Shown: positions 1-5,819 of the stretch, in pieces
Numbering within the stretch: position 1 is the first letter of the stretch
Layout of the letters: each line of letters starts with the position of its first letter
NCBI GenBank assembly: GCA_003245395.1
Contig: QKDF01000184.1
Span: forward strand, 1 to 6,496
Source of the DNA: Clostridia bacterium
Lineage (GTDB): Bacteria; Bacillota; Clostridia; Oscillospirales; Oscillospiraceae
Reading direction: 5' to 3'
DNA: 6,496 bases
The notes under the pieces: generated by a model
What the model was told of the DNA's origin: nothing
Seen by the model: only the letters and a program-made list of their open reading frames with translations
Databases searched by the model: none
Made by a program: the position numbers and the translations under genes

Positions 1-337
1 GCTCCACGATGCCGATGTGTTCAATGACCGTCCCTGTAAAACGGAAAAACACCAGGTCGCCAGGACGGTAATCATCCTCCACGAACCGTCCGCCGCGCCG
101 GGCATAGTCCGCCAGCGTCCCACAGGAGGCGGTCCGTCCGCCGCCGTAAAACCGCTCCTGCATTCCCGCAGTGCGGAAACACCACCATACAAATACGCAG
201 CACCACGGATATGCGCTGCCGGAGACCTCCCGACCATAGTAGTCGGTATTATACCGTACGCAGTTGCTGCCGGAAGGCTCCTCGCTTACGCCAAGCTGGC
301 TCCGGGCAGTTTCAAGAAGCCGCTGCAGTTCCGTCAT
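1..337 (-). CDS. CHAP-type peptidoglycan hydrolase (endolysin-like), 3' end cut off by the window edge
   Basis: The visible 112 residues read as the N-terminal part of a cysteine/histidine-dependent amidohydrolase/peptidase (CHAP superfamily), which cuts peptide or amide bonds in peptidoglycan. An N-terminal helix (MTELQRLLETARSQLGVSEE) is typical of small phage and clostridial hydrolases. The segment YPWCCVFVWWC at residues 43-53 matches the family pattern around the nucleophile, so Cys46 is the likely catalytic residue and Cys47 sits where Ala is more usual. RPGDLVFF at 91-98 and EHIGIVE at 106-112 supply the second conserved block, with His107 the likely base. The start at 337 is preceded by GGAGG with an 8-base spacer and overlaps the end of the holin-like gene by 26 bases. 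Its place last in a tail/holin series fits a particle-release lysin. No signal peptide is seen, so export would need the holin. Any C-terminal wall-binding domain lies outside the window. Confidence 0.85.
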   Translation of the reverse strand, partial: MTELQRLLETARSQLGVSEEPSGSNCVRYNTDYYGREVSGSAYPWCCVFVWWCFRTAGMQERFYGGGRTASCGTLADYARRGGRFVEDDYRPGDLVFFRFTGTVIEHIGIVE

Positions 338-587
338 CGGTTTCGCCTCCGTCCTGCACCGCTTCCGCGGCGCTGCGGATCTGTTCTGCCGCCGCCTGCA
401 CCGAAGCGGCGTCCACCCGTCCCTCGGCGGCGATATAGGTGACAATGGACACCACCGCAGTCACCGCTCCGGCGACCGTGGTCACGGCGCTCTGATCCAC
501 GCCGAAGGCTATGGCGATTCCGGTCACCAGTCCCGCAGCCGCCAGCCACAGCTTGCGGGACGTCAGCTTTGTCAGTAAAGTTCTCAT
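312..587 (-). CDS. Holin-like two-helix membrane protein, 91 aa
   Basis: This is a small protein with a basic N-terminus (MRTLLTKLTSRK) followed by two hydrophobic segments at about residues 12-29 and 33-53, joined by a short turn with Asp31. A predicted helical, Ala-rich and acidic tail (56-91, EGRVDAASVQAAAEQIRSAA) lies beyond. The layout TSRKLW-hydrophobic-turn-hydrophobic-EGRVDA resembles small clostridial phage holins, which form lesions in the inner membrane so that a cytoplasmic lysin reaches the wall. It lies immediately upstream of the CHAP hydrolase and overlaps it by 26 bases, the usual holin-lysin pairing. The start at 587 is chosen because AGGAAG precedes it by 7 bases; the longer upstream open frame has no such support and would overlap the preceding gene. 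Holin function is inferred from topology and position, not from a diagnostic motif. Confidence 0.75.
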   Translation of the reverse strand: MRTLLTKLTSRKLWLAAAGLVTGIAIAFGVDQSAVTTVAGAVTAVVSIVTYIAAEGRVDAASVQAAAEQIRSAAEAVQDGGETDDGTAAAS

Positions 588-609
588 ATTCGATCTTCCT
601 TTCTGTCGT

Positions 610-876
610 TCAGCAGCGATCATCGCTGCCCAGCGCCGCGTCATAGACGATCCCGCCCTGGGTGTTCTCTGCCCGGCTCTTGCTAAAATAGGCACTCAGC
701 ACCACCGCGGTGGCCGCCTGCAGCGCTCCGATCAGGGTGGTCAAATACGGCAGCGAGCCGGTAAACTGGCGTTCAATGGCCAGATAGCAAAACCACAGCA
801 CCACAAAAGTTGCCGCACCGTCCACCGCCAGTACACCGCAGGCAATCACCTTGGACATCGTCCATCTCTTGTTCAT
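610..876 (-). CDS. Small two-helix membrane protein of the lysis block, 88 aa
   Basis: The 88 residues contain two hydrophobic segments, roughly 8-35 (SKVIACGVLAVDGAATFVVL and onward) and 44-65 (PYLTTLIGALQAATAVVLSA), then a polar tail with KSRAENTQGGIVYDA at 66-80. I recall this layout, with a conserved-looking ENT-GGIVYD tail, from uncharacterised membrane proteins next to holins in clostridial prophages, but I cannot name a family with certainty. It could be a second holin, an antiholin, or a membrane anchor for the particle. The start at 876 overlaps the stop of the XhlA-like gene as ATGA, which indicates translational coupling. The frame is open far upstream (to about 1245), but that extension only shadows the neighbouring gene and lacks protein-like composition. 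Confidence 0.75.
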   Translation of the reverse strand: MNKRWTMSKVIACGVLAVDGAATFVVLWFCYLAIERQFTGSLPYLTTLIGALQAATAVVLSAYFSKSRAENTQGGIVYDAALGSDDRC

Positions 877-1166
877 GCGCCCCCCTTTGCCAGCAAAAAG
901 GACACAAAGGCCCCCGCCAGCACCAGCAGGATTTTGTCCACCAACCCATCCCAGCGACGGGCGGACTTCTGCTCCAGCGCATCCATCTTGCCGTTGAGCC
1001 GCGCCACATTGCCCGCCACGCTCTCCTGTTTGGTGGCCAGCACTTCTACAGCCGTCACCAGTCGGCGAAGCGTCTCCTGACCCTGCTCCAGCCGCTCGAT
1101 TCCCCGGGCGTTGGCACACTCCCGCTCCTCCAGAGCTGTGATCCGCTCGTTCCATCCCGCATCCAT
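873..1166 (-). CDS. XhlA-like coiled-coil protein with C-terminal membrane helix, 97 aa
   Basis: Residues about 7-66 form a long amphipathic, heptad-like helix rich in Glu, Arg, Leu and Val (NERITALEERE, then RLEQGQETLRRLVTAVEVL). A single hydrophobic segment at about 77-93 (DKILLVLAGAFVSFLLAKG) ends the protein. This is the architecture of haemolysin XhlA of the PBSX family, a membrane-associated protein that works with the holin XhlB in host lysis. Its location between the last tail gene and two small membrane proteins matches the PBSX order. Two starts compete: GTG at 1172, overlapping the preceding stop as GTGA, and ATG at 1166. The ATG is preferred because GGCGGTG stands 5 bases before it. 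A structural alternative is a membrane tether for the tail baseplate. Confidence 0.78.
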   Translation of the reverse strand: MDAGWNERITALEERECANARGIERLEQGQETLRRLVTAVEVLATKQESVAGNVARLNGKMDALEQKSARRWDGLVDKILLVLAGAFVSFLLAKGGA

Positions 1167-1168
1167 TG

Positions 1169-1738
1169 TCACACCGCCAGTTCAAAGCTGTCCCAGGTGT
1201 GGTCGGCGCTCTCCACCGCCGCCCAGGTCCAGCCGTAGTCCTCACACTCCGCCCAGGTCAGGTAGCGGAAATAGAATTCCGTCTCCAGATGGCAGGGCAG
1301 GATATCCAGCACAATTTTCCGGATCTGGTCAAATTCGTCCGGCACGCCCGCTGTCTCCGGAAAAAGTACACGAATGTGACCCTGCCCCAGCTCCACAGCC
1401 TGGGCACGAATTCCGCAGCCGCTGATGGTCTTGTTGATGTCAGCGAGGGAAAAACTGTCGCCGTCGATCTGCAGCAGGGCCGCAATGGCGTCTCTGCGCT
1501 GCTGGGCCGTGACGGCGGCAGGCCGACGGGCGAACAGCGCCTCCCGACGGCGCAGACCCTCGTCCTCTGCCGTGGCCGTCAGGCCCTCCTGCTCGGCATA
1601 TTCCACCTGCTCCGCCGCGGCGTCCAGTCCGGCCGCAAAGCCGTAAAGCTCGGCCTCGTTTACAGTCCCGTCCGACAGATCATATACCCCCAGGGGCGCA
1701 AGCAGCGCCTTCAGGAAGGATTCATACTGCCGTTCCAT
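1169..1738 (-). CDS. gpI/XkdU/YmfQ-like tail protein, 189 aa
   Basis: This matches the putative phage tail protein family YmfQ/DUF2313 (PBSX XkdU, functional counterpart of P2 gpI), which sits at the baseplate rim and usually joins wedge protein gpJ to the tail fibres. Visible marks are the helical N-terminal half with GLRRREALFARRP (61-73) and RRDAIAALLQ (81-90). The typical C-terminal block has ILPCHLETEFYFRYLTW (146-162) followed by two Trp repeats, YGWTWAAVE and HTWDSFE. Length is ordinary for the family. The stop of gpJ is one base upstream, and GGAGGG inside the end of gpJ stands 5 bases before this ATG, so the two are translationally coupled. Normally a fibre gene follows; here the next gene is the XhlA-like one, so its usual partner is absent in this window. 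Confidence 0.88.
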   Translation of the reverse strand: MERQYESFLKALLAPLGVYDLSDGTVNEAELYGFAAGLDAAAEQVEYAEQEGLTATAEDEGLRRREALFARRPAAVTAQQRRDAIAALLQIDGDSFSLADINKTISGCGIRAQAVELGQGHIRVLFPETAGVPDEFDQIRKIVLDILPCHLETEFYFRYLTWAECEDYGWTWAAVESADHTWDSFELAV

Positions 1739-1739
1739 C

Positions 1740-2798
1740 TCATCCCTCCAGTTCCGTCACCGTCAGCGTGCCTAACACCGGAAGAACCGTAGCGTCCCCC
1801 GCCACATCCGCCGCAGGCGTCAGGATGTGATAGTTGTCCACACCGTCCACGGTATAGACGGCGCTGCCAAGCTGCGCCAGCAGCAACGGCTTGCCCAGCA
1901 GTTTCCCACCGAACAGTCCCGCCATCGCCGTCTCCACAGCCGTCTTGACCTCCGAAAAATCGCTGCCGCTCTCCGCCGTCACTTCCACGGCAACATCCAC
2001 AGCGTTGAGGGCCGGCGCGAGCACCTGCACATCCACAGCGATCTCCCGCCGCACCTGCAGATCCTCGGCGACCTCTTCCAGCAGCGCCGTATCCGGCACG
2101 CCGGCTGCCGTGGACAGATAAACGTCCACCGTGCCGATGCCCCGCGCCCGGCCAACGGCCACGGCGGACTCCACACCCTCATGCCGCAGAGCCTGCTCCT
2201 CGTAAAAGGCGGCGTTGGCCCCGTTGGGCAGCCGCTGATAGCTCTCCAGCACTCGCTCCCGCAGGTCGTCGTCGCTCTCTTCGTCCGTTCCGCCGGTAAA
2301 GGCGGCGGGATTCGTGCACGCCGTAATCCCCACCGGGCAGTTCACCAGCACCGTCACAGTGTTTGCCGCGGCGTTGCCGCCGCTGCCGGTATCCACCGCC
2401 TGCGCGGGAGCATCCACCCACAGTTTTCCCGCCGTCAATACGGCATCGGCAGCGGTTTCAAACCGCACGCCCCCCGCCGTCATGCATACGGTGCCCTGGG
2501 AAATGGTCAGGTCGTTCACCGCGGCTTCTCCCGCGGAAAACCGCAGCGTTCCCGCTGCCTGCCTGGCCGCCTGACGCGTCAGTCCCCGCATGCTTGCGTG
2601 GTAATCCAGGTACTCCCCCTGGGCCGTCTGTGGAAAACTCTGATCCAGCACCCAGTCCGCCTGTACCTCCAATGCCTGTATCTGCGCCGCCACGGCGTAC
2701 AGCCGTACCGCCAGATCGCACGAATCGTCGGGCGTATACCCCACCCGCTCCGTGAAGGCGGCCAGCAGCTCTTCATAAATTTCGTCAACTGTTTTCAT
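1740..2798 (-). CDS. Baseplate wedge protein gpJ/XkdT, 352 aa
   Basis: This is a baseplate J-like protein, the main wedge component of contractile tails (P2 gpJ, PBSX XkdT, relative of T4 gp6). Diagnostic stretches are the N-terminal helical region with GEYLDYHASMRGLTRQAA (61-78), and the signature FTGGTDEESDDDLRERVLES (167-186). PNGANAAFYEEQAL (191-204) and RARGIGTVDVYL (217-228) follow. The C-terminal third carries the family's predicted alternating strands and an amphipathic helix. Length is normal and nothing appears truncated. The ATG at 2798 has GAGGGAG 7 bases upstream, whereas the in-frame GTG at 2804 is only 1 base from it, so the ATG is chosen. It begins 12 bases after the wedge gene upstream and ends one base before gpI, as in PBSX. 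Confidence 0.93.
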   Translation of the reverse strand: MKTVDEIYEELLAAFTERVGYTPDDSCDLAVRLYAVAAQIQALEVQADWVLDQSFPQTAQGEYLDYHASMRGLTRQAARQAAGTLRFSAGEAAVNDLTISQGTVCMTAGGVRFETAADAVLTAGKLWVDAPAQAVDTGSGGNAAANTVTVLVNCPVGITACTNPAAFTGGTDEESDDDLRERVLESYQRLPNGANAAFYEEQALRHEGVESAVAVGRARGIGTVDVYLSTAAGVPDTALLEEVAEDLQVRREIAVDVQVLAPALNAVDVAVEVTAESGSDFSEVKTAVETAMAGLFGGKLLGKPLLLAQLGSAVYTVDGVDNYHILTPAADVAGDATVLPVLGTLTVTELEG

Positions 2799-2810
2799 GT
2801 CCACACTCCC

Positions 2811-3149
2811 TCACTGCACCGACACCCGCACAGACAGCTCTTCTCCTTCGTAAACAAGCGCGACCGTCAGTTCCTCTCCACTGAGCGTCACCTGCTCGAT
2901 TTTCAGGTCCTCCTCGTCCGCCAGAGCCTCCGCCACGGCCTGCTCCGCCGCGCTCTGCCGCAGAGCCGGTTCCACCCGTCCCAAGGCATAAAGTGCGGAA
3001 CCCATTGTCTCCAGAAAGGGAAACTGCCCCCGCCGGGCCGTCAGGCGGAACAGCACCCGCTGCAAAAGGGCCTCTTTCCCCTCGGTCTGTACCGCGCCGC
3101 CCAGACCGTCGGGCACATAATCTCCATTCAGAAGCTTCAATCCTCTCAT
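2811..3149 (-). CDS. gp25/gpW/XkdS-like baseplate wedge protein, 112 aa
   Basis: This small wedge protein belongs to the gp25-like group (P2 gpW, PBSX XkdS), which initiates sheath assembly at the baseplate in contractile tails. After a short lead it shows EALLQRVLFRLTARRGQFPF (26-45) and LETMGSALYALG (46-57), the typical block around the conserved ARRG and GS residues. A helix with EQAVAEALADEEDLKI follows, then C-terminal predicted strands LTVALVYEGEELSVRVSV (94-111). The ATG overlaps the stop of the spike gene as ATGA. Because gp25-type proteins normally nucleate a sheath, its presence without a sheath gene in view is noteworthy. Assignment rests on motif pattern, size and gene order. Confidence 0.87.
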   Translation of the reverse strand: MRGLKLLNGDYVPDGLGGAVQTEGKEALLQRVLFRLTARRGQFPFLETMGSALYALGRVEPALRQSAAEQAVAEALADEEDLKIEQVTLSGEELTVALVYEGEELSVRVSVQ

Positions 3150-3553
3150 GTCGTTCCCTCCGTCTGGCAGGTGGAGGGCTGATATTCCTGGCCGTTGACC
3201 AGCAGCGTTCCCTCGACGGAGACAGTGCCCTGTAGCACCACCGTACCGTCATTTTTCAGATAGATGCTGCCGTTCCCGGCATACAGATAAACCTCGCCGG
3301 GCTGCATCCCCGCGGGTGCGGCAGCCTGCTTCGCGCCTGCCACACAGCACTCCTGTGCACCGGTACCACCTTTGATCACCAGCACCGTCTGCCCCGCGGT
3401 CGGCTGCCAGAGGTAGCCACCCGGCCCGTAAACCGGCAGGGCGCGCAGCTCGCCCTTGGCCACCACCCCGGCACTTGCGCCGGAAATGGAGGTCACGCCC
3501 AGCTCGGCGCTCGCTTCTTCCGCCGCAGGCCGCATCTGTCTGGACAGCCACAT
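3146..3553 (-). CDS. gpV-like baseplate spike protein, 135 aa
   Basis: The likely role is the membrane- or wall-piercing central spike beneath the hub (P2 gpV, Mu gp45, T4 gp5 type). Residues about 20-75 look like the OB-fold with GVVAKGELRALPVYGPGGYLWQP, then AGQTVLVIKG (54-62) and a Cys pair at 69-70. The C-terminal half changes to short alternating strands, GNGSIYLKNDGTVVLQGTVS (93-112) then VEGTLLVNGQEY, as in a trimeric beta-helix needle. At 135 residues it is short for gpV but similar to compact clostridial versions. I see no PAAR-like metal site at the tip. The ATG lies 4 bases after the hub stop with AAAGGA upstream. PBSX itself has a shorter, different protein (XkdR) near this position, so gpV-like is the better description. 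Confidence 0.8.
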   Translation of the reverse strand: MWLSRQMRPAAEEASAELGVTSISGASAGVVAKGELRALPVYGPGGYLWQPTAGQTVLVIKGGTGAQECCVAGAKQAAAPAGMQPGEVYLYAGNGSIYLKNDGTVVLQGTVSVEGTLLVNGQEYQPSTCQTEGTT

Positions 3554-3557
3554 ATGC

Positions 3558-4502
3558 TCACGTCCTTTCCTTCAATGTCAGTGTCGTTTGTTCCCCGGAG
3601 GCATCCATTCTGTTCTCGGCCTCCGCCACCCGGTATTCCCCGAAAAGTCCCGCTTTGTCAAGACTCAGCTGCACGATGTCTCCGGGAAATGCCAAAAATC
3701 CGCCGGGTAATGTCACCTCCACGCTCACCTCGTCTGCGGTGGACTGAGCAATCTGATACTCCCCCGTGTACCGCATGGCCGACCAGGTGCTCTGCCCCGG
3801 GGTATAGAGCACCCGGCGGCACTGTCCGCCCCGGCTGAGGAAGTCGGCGTTTTTCACGGTGTATTCCTGCCCCCGGGTTTTGTCGATCACCAGTACCTCG
3901 GACAGCACGCCGTAGTGGTTTTCCCGCTTGGTCAGGGCCAGCAGCGGTGTGTCTTCGTTCACTGCCAACCGCTTGCCGTCGTCTGTCTCCGGCACGGCGG
4001 TCAGACGCCCATCCCGCTCAAACCAGGGCGTAAAGCCGCCGTAGGTTCGGCAAAAGCTCTCCAGCGCCTTCCACTGACTGGACCCGGACTCCACAGTATA
4101 CGTCCCGCCGGCGCGAATCTCCACCGTTTTGGCGCAGCTGATACCGTAGGGTGTCACATGGCTGCGGATGATTTCGGCCAAGGTGACATCCTGATAGACG
4201 GCGGGCCGGGACTCGTTGTCCAGCAGCCGGGCGGCATAGCCCCGCCCGGCCACCAGCGCCGTCATCCCCTGGTCGGAGAGCCGGATTTCATATTCGTCCA
4301 CGATGGCCCGCAGAAGCACCTCACTGCCGTCCAGGAGCAAAAAGCCCGCCGCCCGGCGCAGCACCGGCTCTAAGTCCGGAGTGTGCAGGCAGGTCACGGA
4401 AAAGCTGTCACAGGGTACAGCTCCGGTATACGCAACCTCCCATGTGAGCAGCGCGGGCAGATCGTAGACGGTGTGGTCACATGTAATGATTCGTCCCGTC
4501 AT
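3558..4502 (-). CDS. Tail hub protein, gpD/XkdQ-like, 314 aa
   Basis: This is the baseplate hub, the trimeric platform that joins tube to spike (P2 gpD late-control family, PBSX XkdQ, related to T4 gp27 and VgrG). The sequence runs from an N-terminal predicted strand domain (1-95, with [19 protein letters not shown]) into a middle domain with [18 protein letters not shown] (105-122). It continues with [18 protein letters not shown] (144-161), the segment equivalent to the hub's conserved helix. The C-terminal part has [18 protein letters not shown] and [21 protein letters not shown] (272-292), which closes the second barrel. Length is close to XkdQ. The ATG at 4502 overlaps the LysM gene stop as ATGA; a longer in-frame extension lies wholly inside the LysM gene and is rejected. 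It is followed after 4 bases by the spike. Confidence 0.9.
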   Translation of the reverse strand: MTGRIITCDHTVYDLPALLTWEVAYTGAVPCDSFSVTCLHTPDLEPVLRRAAGFLLLDGSEVLLRAIVDEYEIRLSDQGMTALVAGRGYAARLLDNESRPAVYQDVTLAEIIRSHVTPYGISCAKTVEIRAGGTYTVESGSSQWKALESFCRTYGGFTPWFERDGRLTAVPETDDGKRLAVNEDTPLLALTKRENHYGVLSEVLVIDKTRGQEYTVKNADFLSRGGQCRRVLYTPGQSTWSAMRYTGEYQIAQSTADEVSVEVTLPGGFLAFPGDIVQLSLDKAGLFGEYRVAEAENRMDASGEQTTLTLKERT

Positions 4503-5065
4503 TTCACTCTCACCCGATTTCCCGGATAGATCAGGTTGGGGTTTTTGATCTGCGGGTTGGCCGCGATCAGGCTCTGGAGCGTCACGCCGTACTGTCTGGC
4601 AATCCCCCAGAGCGTGTCGCCTTTTTTCACGGTGTACCACACCGCAGTCGTCCCCGTGCTCTGCGTGGTGGAATTTGTCACCGCGGCGGCCACCGCCGTC
4701 AATCCTGTGGTTCCGGTATAGTCCTCCCAGAACTCAAAAGTGTAGCGCACATAGTCCGGCAGCGGCTCCTGTGCCAGCTGCAGCGACACGAAATAGGCGC
4801 TGGCCGCCTGCCACACGGGATGCACCAGCGTCCCCGGTCCGCTTTCGTAAAACATCTTTGCCATCTTGCGGAACTCGTCGTAGGCCCCCGTGCCCGTGAA
4901 GGCCCCCTCCCCCCGCATCACCCGGTAAGAAACGCCCAGATCCTGCAGAGCGTAGCGCCCGAAGGGCACCTTGTGCACCGCCACCTTGCGCTGATAGGTG
5001 ATGGAATAGGTCTCCGGGTTGTGGGGCCAGGTATAGTCCTTGAACCGCATGGGCGTCAGTCCCAT
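4499..5065 (-). CDS. LysM-domain tail protein, XkdP/gpN type, 188 aa
   Basis: Two parts are visible. Residues 1-120 form a domain beginning [15 protein letters not shown] and containing [14 protein letters not shown] (31-44), [20 protein letters not shown] (51-70) and [18 protein letters not shown] (78-95). [12 protein letters not shown] (105-116) completes a pattern I associate with gpN/DNA-circularisation-like tail proteins and XkdP relatives. After a Thr/Ser/Ala-rich linker (117-142), residues 143-188 are a single LysM domain: [20 protein letters not shown], then [20 protein letters not shown]. LysM binds the N-acetylglucosamine backbone of peptidoglycan; in tails such proteins sit between tape measure and hub. 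The ATG at 5065 has a near-perfect AAAGGAGGAG 5 bases upstream, decisive over the TTG at 5083. It overlaps the hub gene by 4 bases. Confidence 0.92.
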   Translation of the reverse strand: MGLTPMRFKDYTWPHNPETYSITYQRKVAVHKVPFGRYALQDLGVSYRVMRGEGAFTGTGAYDEFRKMAKMFYESGPGTLVHPVWQAASAYFVSLQLAQEPLPDYVRYTFEFWEDYTGTTGLTAVAAAVTNSTTQSTGTTAVWYTVKKGDTLWGIARQYGVTLQSLIAANPQIKNPNLIYPGNRVRVK

Positions 5066-5070
5066 ACCGT

Positions 5071-5080
5071 CTCCTCCTTT
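5071..5080 (-). promoter_or_regulatory. Strong ribosome-binding site of the LysM tail gene
   Basis: Read on the minus strand this is AAAGGAGGAG, followed by ACGGT and the ATG at 5065. It is the strongest Shine-Dalgarno in the middle of the operon and settles the start of the LysM protein; the in-frame TTG at 5083 lies upstream of it. It falls in the 14-base gap after the stop of the 144-residue gene. Confidence 0.85.
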
Positions 5081-5514
5081 CAATACAGCGGGTACGCGCC
5101 GTTATAGCGCCGGGCATCCCGCTCGAAGACGCGGGACAGTTCCCGCGCATCCATTGCCCGATTCTGCATCAGCACAACCGGAATTGTCCCGGAACGGTTC
5201 TGTGCGTCCGGAAAAACCGTCTCTGCCGTACCGGCCCGGGCAGAGCTGCTTGCCTGTACAGCGCCGACAGCCCCGACGGCTGTCATCGCGGCTTCTTCAG
5301 GAAGCATGCCCATCGCCAGAGCCGCAGCCCAGGCATTGGTCTCGCTCTGTCTGCGCAGTCCGGCCACAAATGCCGTCTCCCCGGTCTCAGTGGGGAACGC
5401 ATCCAAGGCGCGGCTGTCATGCGTCTTGTTCGTCTCTTCTATTCCGGTATTCGCACCCAGCAGCGCCGCAAAGGCCTGTGCCTGACGCAGCAGCTCGTCC
5501 TGGATATAGTCCAT
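5080..5514 (-). CDS. Unrecognised 144-aa protein in the tape-measure position
   Basis: I do not recognise the family. It occupies the slot between chaperone and LysM protein where contractile-tail clusters place the tape measure, normally many hundreds of residues long. Residues 1-20 ([20 protein letters not shown]) look like an amphipathic helix. Residues 61-88 ([10 protein letters not shown], then [13 protein letters not shown]) are Ala/Met-rich, moderately hydrophobic and probably helical. A Ser/Gly/Ala linker follows, and the end ([20 protein letters not shown], then [15 protein letters not shown]) is a distinct charged and aromatic block. It has no signal peptide or clear catalytic motif. 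The ATG at 5514 has GGGGAG 5 bases upstream, just past the previous stop. It could be a miniature tape measure, a tube terminator or initiator, or a second chaperone joined to its neighbour by a -1 frameshift. Confidence 0.82.
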   Translation of the reverse strand: MDYIQDELLRQAQAFAALLGANTGIEETNKTHDSRALDAFPTETGETAFVAGLRRQSETNAWAAALAMGMLPEEAAMTAVGAVGAVQASSSARAGTAETVFPDAQNRSGTIPVVLMQNRAMDARELSRVFERDARRYNGAYPLY

Positions 5515-5516
5515 GC

Positions 5517-5531
5517 TCACTCCCCCCGCAG
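5517..5531 (-). other. G-run at the chaperone stop, candidate -1 frameshift site
   Basis: The minus strand reads CTG CGG GGG GAG TGA at the end of the chaperone-like gene. Slipping back one base on the six-G run changes the reading to GGA GTG AGC ATG, which is the frame of the 144-residue gene. A fused product is therefore possible. It is not a classical XXXYYYZ heptamer in the correct register, because the A-site GAG would have to re-pair on GGA, and the same bases also serve as the next gene's Shine-Dalgarno. Treat it as a weak candidate. Confidence 0.22.
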
Positions 5532-5819
5532 CGCGCAAAACCGCGCCTCGTCAAACGCCGGGTTGCTCTGTGTGGGCAAAGTTGACCCTCCGGACAGTCG
5601 CCGCAAGATGTCTTCCATCTCCCGCACGGTCAGCGCCGCAAGCACCGCCGACGCATCGGAAAACACCCGCTCCTCTCCGGAAAAACAGCACTCCGCCAGC
5701 ACCGACGCGTTGCATAAAAGTCCCCGCACAACCTCATCCGGCTCCCGTTCCGCAACCTCCCGCCGGATGCCCAGCAGCCGTCCGGCGGTCAGCGGGCGCA
5801 GCGTATCCATCCCGGTCAT
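5517..5819 (-). CDS. Small tail-assembly-chaperone-like protein (XkdN position), 100 aa
   Basis: This is a mostly helical, acidic protein located directly after the tube gene, where PBSX-type clusters carry XkdN and other tailed phages carry the gpG/gpE-type chaperone that keeps the tape measure soluble. Visible features are LRPLTAGRLLGIRREVAERE (7-26), a Cys-containing core VVRGLLCNASVLAECCFSGE, and an amphipathic helix ALTVREMEDILRRLSGG (62-78). A loose polar tail follows. No diagnostic motif is visible, so the call rests on position, size and composition. The ATG at 5819 overlaps the tube stop as ATGA; a second ATG at 5810 has no better ribosome-binding site. The gene ends at a run of six G just before its TGA, a possible slippage point into the next frame. 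Confidence 0.65.
   Translation of the reverse strand: MTGMDTLRPLTAGRLLGIRREVAEREPDEVVRGLLCNASVLAECCFSGEERVFSDASAVLAALTVREMEDILRRLSGGSTLPTQSNPAFDEARFCALRGE

Noticed and set aside
877..1245. N-terminal extension of the 88-residue membrane protein to a 211-residue product
   Set aside because: The extension overlaps the whole XhlA-like gene and has Gly/Arg/Ala-rich noncoding composition; the ATGA start at 876 is better.
1827..3182. Long open frame of 451 codons on the plus strand
   Set aside because: It is antisense to the gpJ and gp25-like genes, its translation is rich in His, Arg, Gln and Pro without domain pattern, and it has no ribosome-binding context. It is a shadow produced by GC-rich codon use.
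2785..3252. 155-codon minus-strand frame overlapping the spike and gp25-like genes
   Set aside because: It is a Gly/Arg-rich out-of-frame reading of the gp25-like gene, which itself shows the conserved motif block.
4503..4640. Upstream extension of the hub protein
   Set aside because: It lies entirely inside the LysM domain coding region in another frame; the ATGA overlap at 4502 gives the natural start.
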